Source: Acanthococcus lagerstroemiae
Taxonomy: Eukaryota; Arthropoda; Insecta; Hemiptera; Eriococcidae
DNA length: 64,000 nucleotides
Assembly (NCBI GenBank): GCA_031841125.1
Contig: CM063110.1
Span: 55,651,946 to 55,715,945 of the forward strand
Direction: 5' to 3'
Part shown: positions 1 to 10,084 of the stretch, one piece after another
Numbering within the stretch: position 1 is the first letter of the stretch
Layout of the letters: each line of letters begins with the position of its first letter
Notes under the pieces: model-generated
The model's database searches: none
Seen by the model: the letters and a program-made list of their open reading frames with translations, nothing else
What the model was told of the DNA's origin: nothing
Translations under genes and position numbers: made by a program

Positions 1-68
1 GAAACTAGAAATTTCTTTCGTTCCTTAATTATTTTTTAAAACGGCTGCCGACAACTTAGACTGCAGTC

Positions 69-315
69 CAGTGGCGTAGCCAACGGGGGGATTAGGGGGA
101 TGAATTCCCCCCTTGAGATGAGAATTTTTTTATATGCTGGCAGTATCACAATAAATATGCAAAATGAAATTTAAATCCAGATACATAATGAAGCTGAAAA
201 GCACACCATACTGATACGTCAATGTATAAACAGACAGTTCATGTTAGGTATATCCCCGCCCCCGCCCAAAATTTTGCTGATCCCCCTCCGTGGAAAAATC
301 CTGGCTACGCCACTG
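69..315. mobile_element. hAT-type MITE, family A copy 1
   Basis: The ends are near-perfect inverted repeats: CAGTGGCGTAGCCA at 69-82 and TGGCTACGCCACTG at 302-315. The 8-bp direct duplication CTGCAGTC flanks the element at 61-68 and 316-323. An 8-bp target duplication with a CAG-type terminus is the hallmark of hAT transposons. The 247-bp interior has no open frame, so it is non-autonomous. The element at 51984-52262 belongs to the same family, in the opposite orientation. Confidence 0.85.
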
Positions 316-323
316 CTGCAGTC

Positions 324-1199
324 ATCCTTTTTTTCAAACAAAAATTATTATCACGAAAATAGTCCAACTTTGTAGGGTTTTAGGGCAGTCAATGAGAACA
401 ACTATGTTGGAAAGATGAACTGGCATAATCAGTGTAGCGAATTAGCGTTTAGAAATCTTGAAATAAACAACTGAAAAATCTAAATTGCACATTGTAGGTG
501 AGGTGCCCATTATTGCTTAGGTTACCTTAGTCAGTCTTCGAACAACTCAGGTACAAAAACTGAGAAAGATCTCTGTTAAATTCTAGTCACATTCTAGATA
601 AATAATAGTAAAAATTTTGATAAATAAAATATCGTAGAATTTGAAAAATGCATGAAAATGGATCTGATTTCGCTTTTCTTCAAATTTGGAGGTCTGCAGG
701 GGGTCGGGTAAAAAATCTGGGGCGATGGTCGAGATCAGCGGCCCACCTGTGACTTTGTCAAAAAAACATCAAAGAAGGTTTTCGGGTCGCCAGTTTGGTT
801 AAACTCAACAGGTAAGATTTTGTGATTCTATTTCAGTTCAGTACTCAAAATTCTAACTTCAGACGTAGAATGGACAAAATCGAATTGCCCCCCCCACCTC
901 CCTCCCCCCAAAAAACAAATGTATCAACACAACATTACAATGTACCACGAAATTTCTATTCGCGTGTCGTCTTTTCAATGCAAAATCGAGACGGACAGGA
1001 TCACTGAACTTCCCATTGAAACTCGCAGGAGAACCGTCACTGGTTTTACCTGTTCACTGCCGTTATACGTAGACCGAACTTTGTATTTTATTCGAAAACA
1101 TCCGACCTTGGGTACCATCCCTCGAGCAGTTTCAGTTCATAGCCCTGTTTTACTCGAATTATTCATTTGTATTAGCACAGGCTATGCTGCCAAATGCTG
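324..1199. other. gene-free stretch
   Basis: I see no gene here. Short open frames at 822-1209 overlap each other, run through a C-rich tract (889-909), and match nothing I know. The sequence is AT-rich with scattered homopolymers. Confidence 0.5.
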
Positions 1200-1690
1200 G
1201 TGCTATTAGGTGCGTACATTGTGTATAGGTACTACGAAGCAATTATATATAGGAAATTTTGGACAATATTTGGAACGGTTCAAAATAACAGACTGTCGGG
1301 AATGTAATCTATGTGGCTCTGGTGTGGAGGAGGATGTGCTTCATACCCTACTGAAATGTGACTTCTTTATGAAACTACGTACGGAAATGGGAATCAAGGG
1401 AAACAGTCTATCAGATCTGGCACCAACAAAAAATAATTTAACGATTAAAATATTTCTGGATTATCTGCACAGGGTTATGAAAATAAAACCAGAGTATAAT
1501 AGTTAAGATTAATCAAAATAAGAACTAATTAATTTCATTTATGGACTAGATAATTAAGCAATTAATATTAACCGTAATAACTTAGTGCGAGGGACTGGGC
1601 TAAGACATGCGTCAATCCCGCCTCCGCCTAAGATGTTAATCTTTGTAAAAAGTAATAAAAAAATATAATTTTAAAAAAATAATAATAATA
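1200..1690 (+). mobile_element. 3' end of a non-LTR retrotransposon (R1/Jockey-type)
   Basis: The frame open from about 1210 to 1506 encodes the C-terminal tail of a LINE polyprotein. It has a Cys/His cluster of the form CxxCNLCGSG...H-x5-C near residues 30-51 of the frame, the usual zinc-knuckle-like tail behind the reverse transcriptase in R1, I and Jockey-type elements. A short 3' untranslated region follows, ending in an A-rich tail at about 1647-1689. The reverse transcriptase itself is absent, so this is a 5'-truncated insertion, the commonest state of LINEs. Clade assignment between R1, I and Jockey is uncertain. Confidence 0.6.
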
Positions 1691-2040
1691 AAAAATAAAA
1701 AAGTAGCAATTATATACCCTTGTGCTTCAACCTGTTGCAATTGTATAGCGCGTATAACAACGAACGCAGTCTGGATATAAATACCGAGCACTAATTAGTA
1801 TATGATTGAAAATACCGACCTTCAGGCACCCGAACTATTTTTAGCATTTTAAGAGCGTTGCTAGTCGTTTGCGATCACTCCCGTTGAAAAACGTTTTGAG
1901 ACCGATTTTTGGTGCCTTGACGAAATTTGTGGTGCCACAATGACGTTTAACCTTTAATCTTGGTGCCTCAATGACCGATATTATAACTAGCCTTACATAT
2001 CTGTATAATAGAGGTTTGAATTTATAGTTTGTCAGTGTGT
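1691..2040. other. gene-free stretch
   Basis: I see nothing recognisable between the LINE tail and the RTE-like fragment. No long open frame and no clear repeat structure. Confidence 0.4.
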
Positions 2041-2975
2041 AGTTTTACAGCTTTACCAAACTTAACCCACTAGGCCCTGTTTCTAGGCGAAGGCCTCCCT
2101 CAGCCTATTCCACTCCCTCCTGTCCCATGCTACTCTGTGAAATTGCCTGTTTTGTAAGAACCTATTTATATCGTCTGTCCATCTTGTTTTTTGTCTCCCT
2201 TTTCTACGTTTCTTATGTGGTTGCCAAAAGGTCATTTTATACGTCCATCTATCATCCGTTCTTCTAGCAACATGACTTGCCCAATCCCACTTTGATCGCC
2301 GTGTGATTCTTACTGCATATTCTTTGCATTTTAATTTTAATTTTACACTTTCAAGATATATTTTGTCTTTGAGTTTTATTTTCAAAATTGACCGCTCCGT
2401 TCTGTTTTGAGTAGTTCTGATTTTGTTTTCCTGGTCTACTGTTGGCGACCATGTTTGCGACCCATAGACGAGTGTTGATATGACACAGCTATTAAATATC
2501 GAGCTTTTGAGGCTGTTTGCGTATGGACCTTTAAATATATGTTTTAGATTCCAGTATTTGTTCGAAGCGAAGCTTATCCTTCTTGTGATTTCTTTCTCTG
2601 TATTATTTTCCATGCTTCTAAGCTGGTCGAGATATACCGAGTCCTCTATTTCTTCTACTTTATTGATTCCTATTTTTAGATGTGCCTTTTGCGGTTTGTT
2701 TGTAAGTAGTTTTGTTTTTTCTAGGTTTATTTCGAGTCCCGCTGCCTCCTTCCCCTTTTTTTAACATCCTTAACCATTTCTCTCAAGTGTACTTCGTTAT
2801 TTGCAATGAGAATTACTTCGTCCCCGAATCTTGAGATTGTTAAGGTATTCCCCCGTTCCCCGTTTACTTTTATTCCACTCCCTTCCCAATCTAATGATCT
2901 AAATACTTCTTCTAGCAGGCAGTTGAAGAGCAACGGTGATAAGGGGTCTCCTTGTCTCATTCCTCTCTTTACCCA
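2041..2975 (-). pseudogene. RTE-like reverse transcriptase, palm to C-terminus, decayed (copy A1)
   Basis: On the minus strand two broken frames give the second half of a LINE reverse transcriptase. Frame 2960-2727 holds RQGDPLSPLLF (motif between palm strands) and the catalytic box. The box, normally FADD or YADD, reads FGDE here (2828-2817), which would abolish metal binding. Frame 2613-2083 holds the thumb (STLVYGSQTW) and the C-terminal motif KGRQKTRWTDDI, typical of RTE-like elements. A frameshift near 2750 separates them. The 5' side stops at about 2975, where a plus-strand RTE-like fragment begins, so the two copies sit head to head. Dead copy; the RTE-like label is my inference from the C-terminal GRPxTRWxDEI-type motif. 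Confidence 0.75.
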
Positions 2976-2984
2976 GACTTGAAA

Positions 2985-4168
2985 ATATTAAAAACGGAAC
3001 TATGTGAGAGAATAGTTAAGGAAGTAAAACGTAGTCAGTAGTCACAGTCAAACTGGAAGACAAGTTACAAGTATGGAAAAAAAATACAGTCAAATAAATG
3101 AATTAGGATCGAGCCACATCGATATACAGGGAAAATACAAGGAAGGAAATGAACGAAGAAAAGGGAAGGTGGGGTCACAAACGAGTTAAGGGGTCTATTT
3201 AAAAACAGGAGAAACCTCCTACATAGAAAAGAGAAAATAGCGAAGACAAAATAGAACTGTATCTTATAAGCGAGCTCATAAAAAGCCAAGTTAGGGAAGG
3301 AAGAAGAGCAAGGGAGGAACTTATGATTCAGGAGATACTGGAGAAGTCCAAAAGTACTAAAAGGATAAGGAAAGGAAGATCACTGGGGACTAACTGGATA
3401 ACTTACATTTGTACGTAAAAAATGATAAAGGAGAGAAAATTCGAGAGAGAAGTGAGATAAACAAATAGGCCTCACACTTTTACAGAACATTGTACGACTG
3501 CAGAAGCGATCAGAAAACGATACACAATCCTGACAATAATGAGAAAATAGAAACCTTCATGAAAAACGAGATAGAAGTAGTAATTAAAACGTTGAAGGAA
3601 GAGAAGGCTCCTGGTCACGACAGCATAACGAACGAACAAATAAAATACGGTGGGGATATCCTAGTTGAGGAAGTAACTAGGCTATTCAACTTAGCACGTA
3701 CAGAAGGTAAAGTCCCTAAAGAATGGAAACTAGTAGATATGATCCTAATGTACAGAAAAGGTGAAAAACATAAAATCACAAACTACAGACCAATAAGCTT
3801 GAGTACAACCCTTTCAAAAATATTTTCAAAAGCCCTCGAACAGCGGATAAGGAAAATACTGAATGAACAACAACCAAGAGAACAGGCTGGGTTTGGGGAA
3901 ACATTTTCTACCATAGACTACTTGCATACGACAAATCTACTGATCAAAAAATGTCAAGCATAATCAAATGGACTTTTACTTATTACTGATTGACTATACT
4001 GAAGCGTTTGATTCGATCAGTCACCAATACCTATTGAAATCGCAAAGTAAACGAGGAGTGCCGGGTACGTACATAAAAATAATCCGAACATGTACACGAT
4101 CCTGAAAGCAAGAATAAAGACCGATGTGACCGGGAGCTACTTCGACGTAAAACAGACAGAGAATGGGG
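2985..4168 (+). pseudogene. RTE-like reverse transcriptase, linker and fingers/palm, decayed (copy A2)
   Basis: The frame at 3490-3963 (157 codons) has the order expected for the N-terminal half of a reverse transcriptase: KAPGHDSI, then KLVDMILMYRKGEK, NYRPISLS, and EQAGF. After a frameshift at about 3961 the frame continues with LLIDYTEAFDSISH, the first catalytic Asp motif, before a stop near 4110. About 500 bp upstream (2985-3489) read as the basic, Lys-rich linker that joins endonuclease and reverse transcriptase, with several breaks. The copy is cut by the hAT-like element starting at 4169. It lacks the YADD box and everything after it. Confidence 0.75.
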
Positions 4169-4904
4169 CGGGGTTGGGTATCGAGTCCCCAAAACAAACT
4201 CGAGTCCAAGTCTCGAGTAATTTATTTCGTTTAGACTCGAAGTCCGAGTCATGAGTCCATAATTTTAAAAGGATTCGAGTCCGAATCCGAGTCTTTCACG
4301 AGTCCGAGTCCCAAAGGAATCCTTTTACACTAATTTTACCTTTACTTTTCAATAGTGAGAGTGAGACATTATATCAATAATTCTGCCAGTTTAACCGCCA
4401 AAGCGCAAACCTGCTATCATTATCAGGTTATCAGCAATCAACACAAAAAACAAGTACGACTACAAGCACTGGATCAGGTCACTTCTCACTTTTTTTTAAC
4501 GCACGGGTTGTCACAAGAAAAGACAACTAAAATGTGTTTTTCCTGTCTTACTTTGTGATTGAGATAGCGCCCTTTTCATGTGACGGGCTTTTCATCTCTT
4601 GTTATAAGAAAAAGGCCTTTACAGAGAGTCTTTTAATTGTCCTTTTCTTCTGACAATCTGTGCGACTGTACTTTCCAGCTTCCAGGATTGCAAATTGTAA
4701 ATTTTTATCTTACAATTCGCAAAATTCATTATTCAAATCTTGAAATTAAATAATTATTACCAAAGTAAAGGACTCTTAAATTTGAGGCTGTAAACAAGTG
4801 AAAGTCCGAGTCACAAGTCCTGGAATGAAAAAAGGCTCGGAGTCCGAGCCATAAGTCCCAAATAAGGACTCGACTCCTTTCTATTCGAGTCCTGCCCAAC
4901 CCTG
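4169..4904. mobile_element. hAT-like non-autonomous element with subterminal repeats
   Basis: The 8-bp duplication GAATGGGG flanks the element (4161-4168 and 4905-4912). Its ends are inverted: CGGGGTTGGG on the left, and CAGGGTTGGG read inward from the right. Both subterminal zones carry many copies of a GAGTCCGAGTC-like word in both orientations (4190-4320 and 4800-4890), which is the usual form of transposase-binding subterminal repeats. The interior (about 500 bp) has no coding frame that I recognise, so it is probably mobilised in trans. It interrupts RTE-like copy A2. Confidence 0.8.
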
Positions 4905-5074
4905 GAATGGGGAACGTCAAAAAATATCAGTATGTATCGATATTTTCCACAAAAATATCGATACATTTCGATATTTGAAATTTGCAGATATTTACATCAC
5001 TAGTGTGGGATCAATCCCGAAAACTCGCGATTAATCTGAACCAATGATTCCGGCATGAGAAAATTGTGTGCCAA

Positions 5075-5413
5075 GACGGTTCGGAAGCTCCCTCACATAC
5101 GGCTCTCGTACGCAAATTTTCGCCCAAAAACCGAGCATTGTTCTGGAACACCCCTCTCCATTCACCCGGTATGGCCCCGTGTGACTTTTTTCTGTTCTCA
5201 AAACTGAAAGGAAATCATGAAGGGCCCACATTTGGCATCCGTTGAGAGCGTCAAAGAAGATTCGGCACGTGCTCTCGCCGCATGGAAAATCAGAATGCAC
5301 TAGCATATTAAGTCACAAGGGGGGGGGGTATTAAAGGAGACAATGTTTCTGTAGACAAATTAAAAATTTCTTTTGTTTCGGCCACGAACTTTATGGTCAT
5401 ATCTCGTACTTAA
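5075..5413 (+). pseudogene. mariner transposase, C-terminal remnant
   Basis: Read across three frameshifts, the plus strand gives the end of a mariner-family transposase. It shows VLEHP, then SPGMAPCDFFLFSKLKG (the motif that carries the third catalytic Asp of the DD34D triad), then LASVESVKEDSARAL. The tail GDNVSVDK ends at a stop near 5411. The N-terminal helix-turn-helix and the first two catalytic Asp are missing. About 150 bp upstream is rich in ATCGATA-like words and has no coding signal. Decayed beyond function. Confidence 0.75.
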
Positions 5414-6628
5414 AGTTTGGTCTGCTGGTGTACGAACTTCTCTATGGAAGCGCAGTCTCCTCTTTCGGCGTACAACAGAAATCTCTTCTCTACTTGCGAC
5501 AGCGAGTAGTGCGGTACGGCGATGTGCGAGACGATACTCGCCCGCACTTTTGACTTCGAGCTGCGTCTCTCCCGTTGGCTCATTTTGCCGTCCTGAAAAC
5601 TTGAAGAATGACTCGAAACGTGATTTCAGCTGGCTGCTCAAGATTACACGAGCCGGCATTTCGGACGCGATAAAAGCTTTAAAAAATGTACGCGAGTTTC
5701 GAAAATCGGTGCACAGTTGGGTTGGCATATAATTGATGGGTTCTCGGTGCCCCCCCGCGACGAAGTTGATATTTGGTGGAACGTTTTACCATCTCGAAGG
5801 CCCGAACTAATTAAAAATCAAAGTACTCGAGGTCTGTCTGTCCGTTTCCGGAGTCTGCATGCTTGAAACCGTTCAAGTACGGTTACCGAAAGTGTATCCA
5901 AATTGACGAGTTCACTTACCTGGGAAGAAAAACCTCGGACTCGGCTTCCGGTCGATATCAGGTAGTCGCTACATATTTTGCAATACACCGACGAACTCGA
6001 CTGACCTACGGCAAACAGAAAATTGTTCGTGTTAACTAAGACTTTTACCTGAGCTTAGAAAAAAGTCCGTTAAAAGTTCCTTGTAAATAGATTACACAAT
6101 TAATCCAATTATCGTCCCGGCGGCGCATTTATGTTCGTTTTGTGCTGGAAAAACGGCGATGTGTGGTGTGTCGGTTTCATCGACTCGGAGGGGTTTTCAT
6201 TTATTAATCTGTGTTACTGTGTTATTGGTGTGTTTATTGAGGGCTTCGAAGTCACTGGGCTACACTCATGTTGTTACGTTGGCTCCACAGGGTGTGTCGC
6301 GGAATGACCCACTCGTTTGGCTTTTTGGAGAGTGTTCGATACGAAATTAAGGGCGATCTTTGTGAGGCCTGGTATAGTATCCTCAACGAGTCGGAAACGT
6401 GTGTCTCCTAAAAGAGGAGGGCGCTTTGAGGGCTTATCGACTTCGGGGTCCGATTAGGAGGTAGGGTTCTGTGCAAATTGTTGCAAACACTGTTCAAGAG
6501 GACTAGACCTGGTCGATTGAAATGTTTACCTTTTCCGCTGACAGTTGGTTGAATGACACTAGTTAGGAGAAATTAAATCAGCTTAAACACTACGGTAACC
6601 ATATCGATTTTTTCTTCATCGCTGAGGT
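5414..6628. other. gene-free stretch with a weak LINE-like trace
   Basis: Open frames of about 120 codons exist on both strands at 5360-5732 and match nothing; I treat them as chance. At about 5895-5945 (+) the words IDEFTYLGRKTSD resemble the 'EFxYLGS' segment after the catalytic box of LINE reverse transcriptases. This is one short motif with no continuation, so it is only suggestive. Nothing else was recognised. Confidence 0.3.
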
Positions 6629-6873
6629 AAAATATTATTGGGGTCTGTTTGGTCGAGTGGATAGCGCGCTGGTCTTGAAACCCAGAGGTCCCGGGTTCGA
6701 GCCCACGTAGCTACTCGCTACATTTCGACCGAGGTTGGTTTTTTCGCAAGAAGAGAAGAGGGCTAAAACAGCCCTAACAGCACTCCCCGACGTCTCTGAG
6801 GTAATGCTTGAAAGGGCGGATTCCGGGGCTCGGGTTGAGAGCAAAATTAGAAAAGAGGGTTAAGATATTATTG
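6629..6873 (+). mobile_element. tRNA-derived SINE, copy 1
   Basis: The first ~70 bp resemble a tRNA gene. There is a pol III A box around GGTCGAGTGG (6651-6660) and a B box at GGTTCGAGCC (6694-6703), spaced as in a tRNA of the Ser/Leu type. A non-tRNA body follows, shared with copy 2. Imperfect direct repeats around AAxATATTATTG (6629-6640 and 6862-6873) flank it, as expected for LINE-mediated insertion. It lacks a foldable acceptor stem and is repeated, so I call a SINE and not a tRNA gene. Transcription would be by RNA polymerase III from the internal boxes. Confidence 0.8.
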
Positions 6874-7677
6874 CATATTTCCTATTTAGTCTCACTTAGG
6901 GCCCTAATATTTATATGGGTATGCGCCAAACTTGATCCCCATCGCCACTGATCTCAATAGTAAAATGACCCCAGAGCTAAGATTCCTGTAGCTGTATACC
7001 GTGATCTTGTCTGTTGGCGATCTATTGGTCGGATAGAAAGACTCCAAGACCCCTATTTTCATACTTGACGGTGCACATTACGTACAATTTTTAGGTTGCC
7101 TCACTCTGTGGCACCATCAAAATGGAATTACGAGCTAAAAAATTTCATAAATAAATTTAGCACCTTTGAAATCCGAGTAGAGAATCCTGTTTATGCTTCT
7201 TTTTTTTTTTTTTTTTTGGTTTCTGTGGTCTGTAATATTCGAAGCTCAAAAAAGTGTACTTTCTAGCCTCATCAATTACATTGACCTTTGAATTGTCATT
7301 CCCTCAAAATTCTTGGTAAGTACCCCATCCTTACCCTGAAGTGAAGGATATGATTGTTGGTTGAAACAATTCTGTTAACCGAATTCGATATTTTGGAAGC
7401 ATCAAAACAATATTGGAGATTTCCTTAAGGAGAGGTGACCTCCTCGGAGGGTAACGCTCAAAATTGATCGATTTTAAAGCGATTTTGGTTGGTGAATGTT
7501 TAGACCAAGAGGAATAATTCGAGTCACTGGGAGCAAAGCATTGCAAAACTCGTAAGATTTTGGATCACTCTAGTCACGAGTTGATTAAAATTGTTGAATT
7601 AAAGGGGAAGAGGGCTAGGGCTCGTATGTCCTTTATTCAGTGTATTTGAAACCTTGTAGGAATCTGGCCTTATCGTA
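6874..7677. other. gene-free stretch between two SINE copies
   Basis: I see no gene. A long T-run lies at about 7200-7219. Confidence 0.4.
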
Positions 7678-7915
7678 TTGGAATGGATCTGGTTAGCCGA
7701 GTGGATAGCACGCTGGTCTCGGAATCCGGAGGTCCCGTGTTCGAGCCCATGTAGCAACTCGCTACATTTCGACCTAGGCTGGTTTTTCGGCGAGAAGAGA
7801 AGAGGGCTAAGACAGCCCTGACAGCCTCCCCGACGTCTCTGAGGTTATGCTCGAAAGAGTGGGATTCCAGGGCTCGGGTTGCGAGCAAAATTAGAAAAGA
7901 GATTAGAATCGATCT
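7678..7915 (+). mobile_element. tRNA-derived SINE, copy 2
   Basis: This is the same structure as the copy at 6629-6873: tRNA-like head with A box TAGCCGAGTGG (7694-7704) and B box TGTTCGAGCC (7738-7747), then the shared body with CGACGTCTCTGAGG and a terminus near AAAATTAGAAAAGAG. Near-identical flanks (TTGGAATGGATCT and TTAGAATCGATCT, 7678-7690 and 7903-7915) look like a target duplication. Both copies have the same orientation, about 1 kb apart, and differ at many positions, so they are separate old insertions and not a recent duplication. Confidence 0.8.
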
Positions 7916-8084
7916 GAGGGTGAGTTTTCCCAACAAAACGAATTTGCCTGGAACTAATACGGGCACTTGGTTTTTCAGCAATTAAGCTTTTGAGCTCGAA
8001 TTTCAGTCTAAAATTAGTAGTATAAGGGTCACTTTAGCACAGTGAAGCTCTCTTGATCATTAGTCCTTATACCCAAGGAGGTAC

Positions 8085-9310
8085 AAGATGCAGCTAAGAA
8101 ATGTATTTCTGTTGATTCTAGAGTAACAACAAGCAATGTTTAAATTTTTTTCAGTGCAAAGTAAAGCGAAAAACAGAAGTTTTTTGTGTATCTTATTAAC
8201 TTAATAACTCCTTTGTTTTAAAAATAATATTATGCATGATCATCTTTATCTTGAATACAATTATTTAAACATAGAATGAAATATTCATGCACTTTCATCA
8301 ACCTAGTTTTTAAAATGTCAGCGGAACATCGTTTTATTTCATTTTACCGACTTTTCGAAGGAAAGGGAGGTATTTTAAGTGTTCTAAGTTGTGAGGTTTA
8401 TTTTCATATATACTTTTGACTTTGAGTGACTACAAAAGAAAAAAACTGCAGACAAGTTGGGTAAGCGTGATGGCCACAATAACTGTCCACTCTGTAAAAT
8501 TATGCAACTACTAAACCTTTTTTTTAAGGGTTGCATTGTTTTGGGGGCAGTATGGCATGTTGCTCCATCCTACTGAAACTATGTTCTAAATTACTACCTT
8601 CTCTTCGCGAGTTTGGGTTAAACAAATTCATTTAGCAGCTGCCGCCACCACTTGCACTTAGAGGTTACATTAGGGGGGGGGGAATGACCAATTATTCCCC
8701 ATACTAAAAAACTAAAGAGGGAGTGAAGATATGCGCCATTTTGGATCCAATGGCGCTTGTTAATGCCAATTTGACTGTGCAGTATGCTCTGCATAGTCGG
8801 ATTTGACATCTACGGGCATAGTTGGATCCAAAATGGCGTATATGTATCTTCACTTCCTCTTTAGTTCTCTACCCATACTACTCCGCCTATCTATACTATT
8901 ACCTTTGGAAAATGGCAAGCCCATCTGTCACCCATCAAAGTCCAAGCATTTATAAAATTCGCGCACTGTTGCCACTTAGAATTCATTATTTAAAACAAAA
9001 CTATTCAACTACAAACTTGCAATACTTGGCAGTCCATTCAGCTACTTCGGTAGTATATGAAAAAAAAACCTTATCCCGTCTACTTTCATCTGCGACGAAA
9101 ATCAGAGGGCGTACTATATTATTTTGAAGATATGATTTGACCGGCTCAGCGCTGGTATTGCTATTAATGATAACGCTGATATCATGTGAAAAGGTGAATA
9201 TTTTTGGCACCATGTACAAAAAGGTTCACCTTTTTATAACTTATCACTGTATCAGATTGCAGCGCTCTCTGTAGGATGGATGGCCCAAATACCTTTTTCA
9301 GTCGCACCCT
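8085..9310. mobile_element. insertion inside the left arm of the foldback element
   Basis: Its limits are deduced from the uninterrupted right arm. GTAC occurs at both junctions (8081-8084 and 9311-9314) and may be a 4-bp target duplication. The insert has no recognisable coding region and contains the palindromic MITE at 8706-8871. Its right end (AGGGTGCGACTG read inward) does not obviously match its left end, so its class is unknown. Confidence 0.45.
8706..8871. mobile_element. palindromic MITE with 8-bp target duplication
   Basis: The 8-bp duplication CCCATACT lies at 8698-8705 and 8872-8879. The left arm (ACTAAAGAGGGAGTGAAGAT then CGCCATTTTGGATCCAA) is matched by its reverse complement at 8822-8865, with a small length difference, leaving a ~70-bp loop. 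The 8-bp duplication points to hAT-family mobilisation. It is nested in the insertion at 8085-9310, which is nested in the foldback element. Confidence 0.8.
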
Positions 9311-10084
9311 GTACTTCAGTACATCTTGGCCTTTAGCTGCTATATGCTTCAGTCTGCAATGTACTTATTGAGCGGTTCATGCAGCTCTGAAGGAATTATC
9401 TAATACTAAAAATAGCTGCAATGGTGGAACCCGAAGGACTATATAGAATACAGCTTATAGTAGTTTATGTGGCTTGGTGCAAACTAGCTGGCATCCCAAA
9501 TGAAGCTATGTATAACACAGCTCTACCAATTCCTAGAAACTACTAGAATGACTCATATAAGGTGGTTTTTTGTCGGAGATGATGACTTTTTTCAATGTGA
9601 ACAAAAAATTGGTTGTTAGATGGGGAAAGCGAGGAATGCCTGTATAGGTCACAAGGCTGCCTAACTCAAGCTACCAAGCGAAGTTATAAATAGAGGCGCT
9701 GAATGTTACATAGCTAACCTGTTTTTTAGTCACCTTAAAAAAGTCTTATCTTTGACAAAAGACCACCCTACATAAGTCATTTTAGTAGTTCACAGGAATT
9801 GGTAGAGTTGTATTCTATGTAGGATTTTGTTCGTGATGTTAGCTAGTTCATTCTGAGCTGCACAAACTCCCGTGTGCTATATTCTATATTGTTCTTCTGG
9901 TTCCATCATTGTAGCAATTTTTAGCGGTTGCTAGTTCCTTCAGAGCAATATAAATCACCCTGTACCTACATTGTAGACTAATACACATGGCGACTAAAGG
10001 CTAAGGTGTGTTGAAGTGCCTCCTTGGGTATAATGACTGATGATCATAGGGGCTTAACTGTGCTGAAGTGTCGCTGATACTACT

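Larger units (their letters stand above)
8016..10084. mobile_element. foldback element with long inverted arms
   Basis: The left pieces 8016-8084 and 9315-9640 together match the reverse complement of 9700-10084. Examples are CCTTATACCCAAGGAGG on the left and CCTCCTTGGGTATAATG on the right, and CTCTACCAATTCCT and its complement. The arms surround a short centre near 9650-9700. The left arm is interrupted by about 1.2 kb (8085-9310), which I read as a later insertion because the arm resumes exactly where it stopped. No protein is encoded. The arrangement fits a foldback or long-inverted-repeat DNA transposon. Confidence 0.7.

Noticed and set aside
5360..5732. overlapping frames of about 120 codons on both strands
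   Set aside because: Mirror frames without motifs; the left end is the tail of the mariner remnant.
6641..6720. a tRNA-Ser/Leu gene
   Set aside because: The A and B boxes are present, but the stems are poor and the same body follows in a second copy, so it is a SINE.
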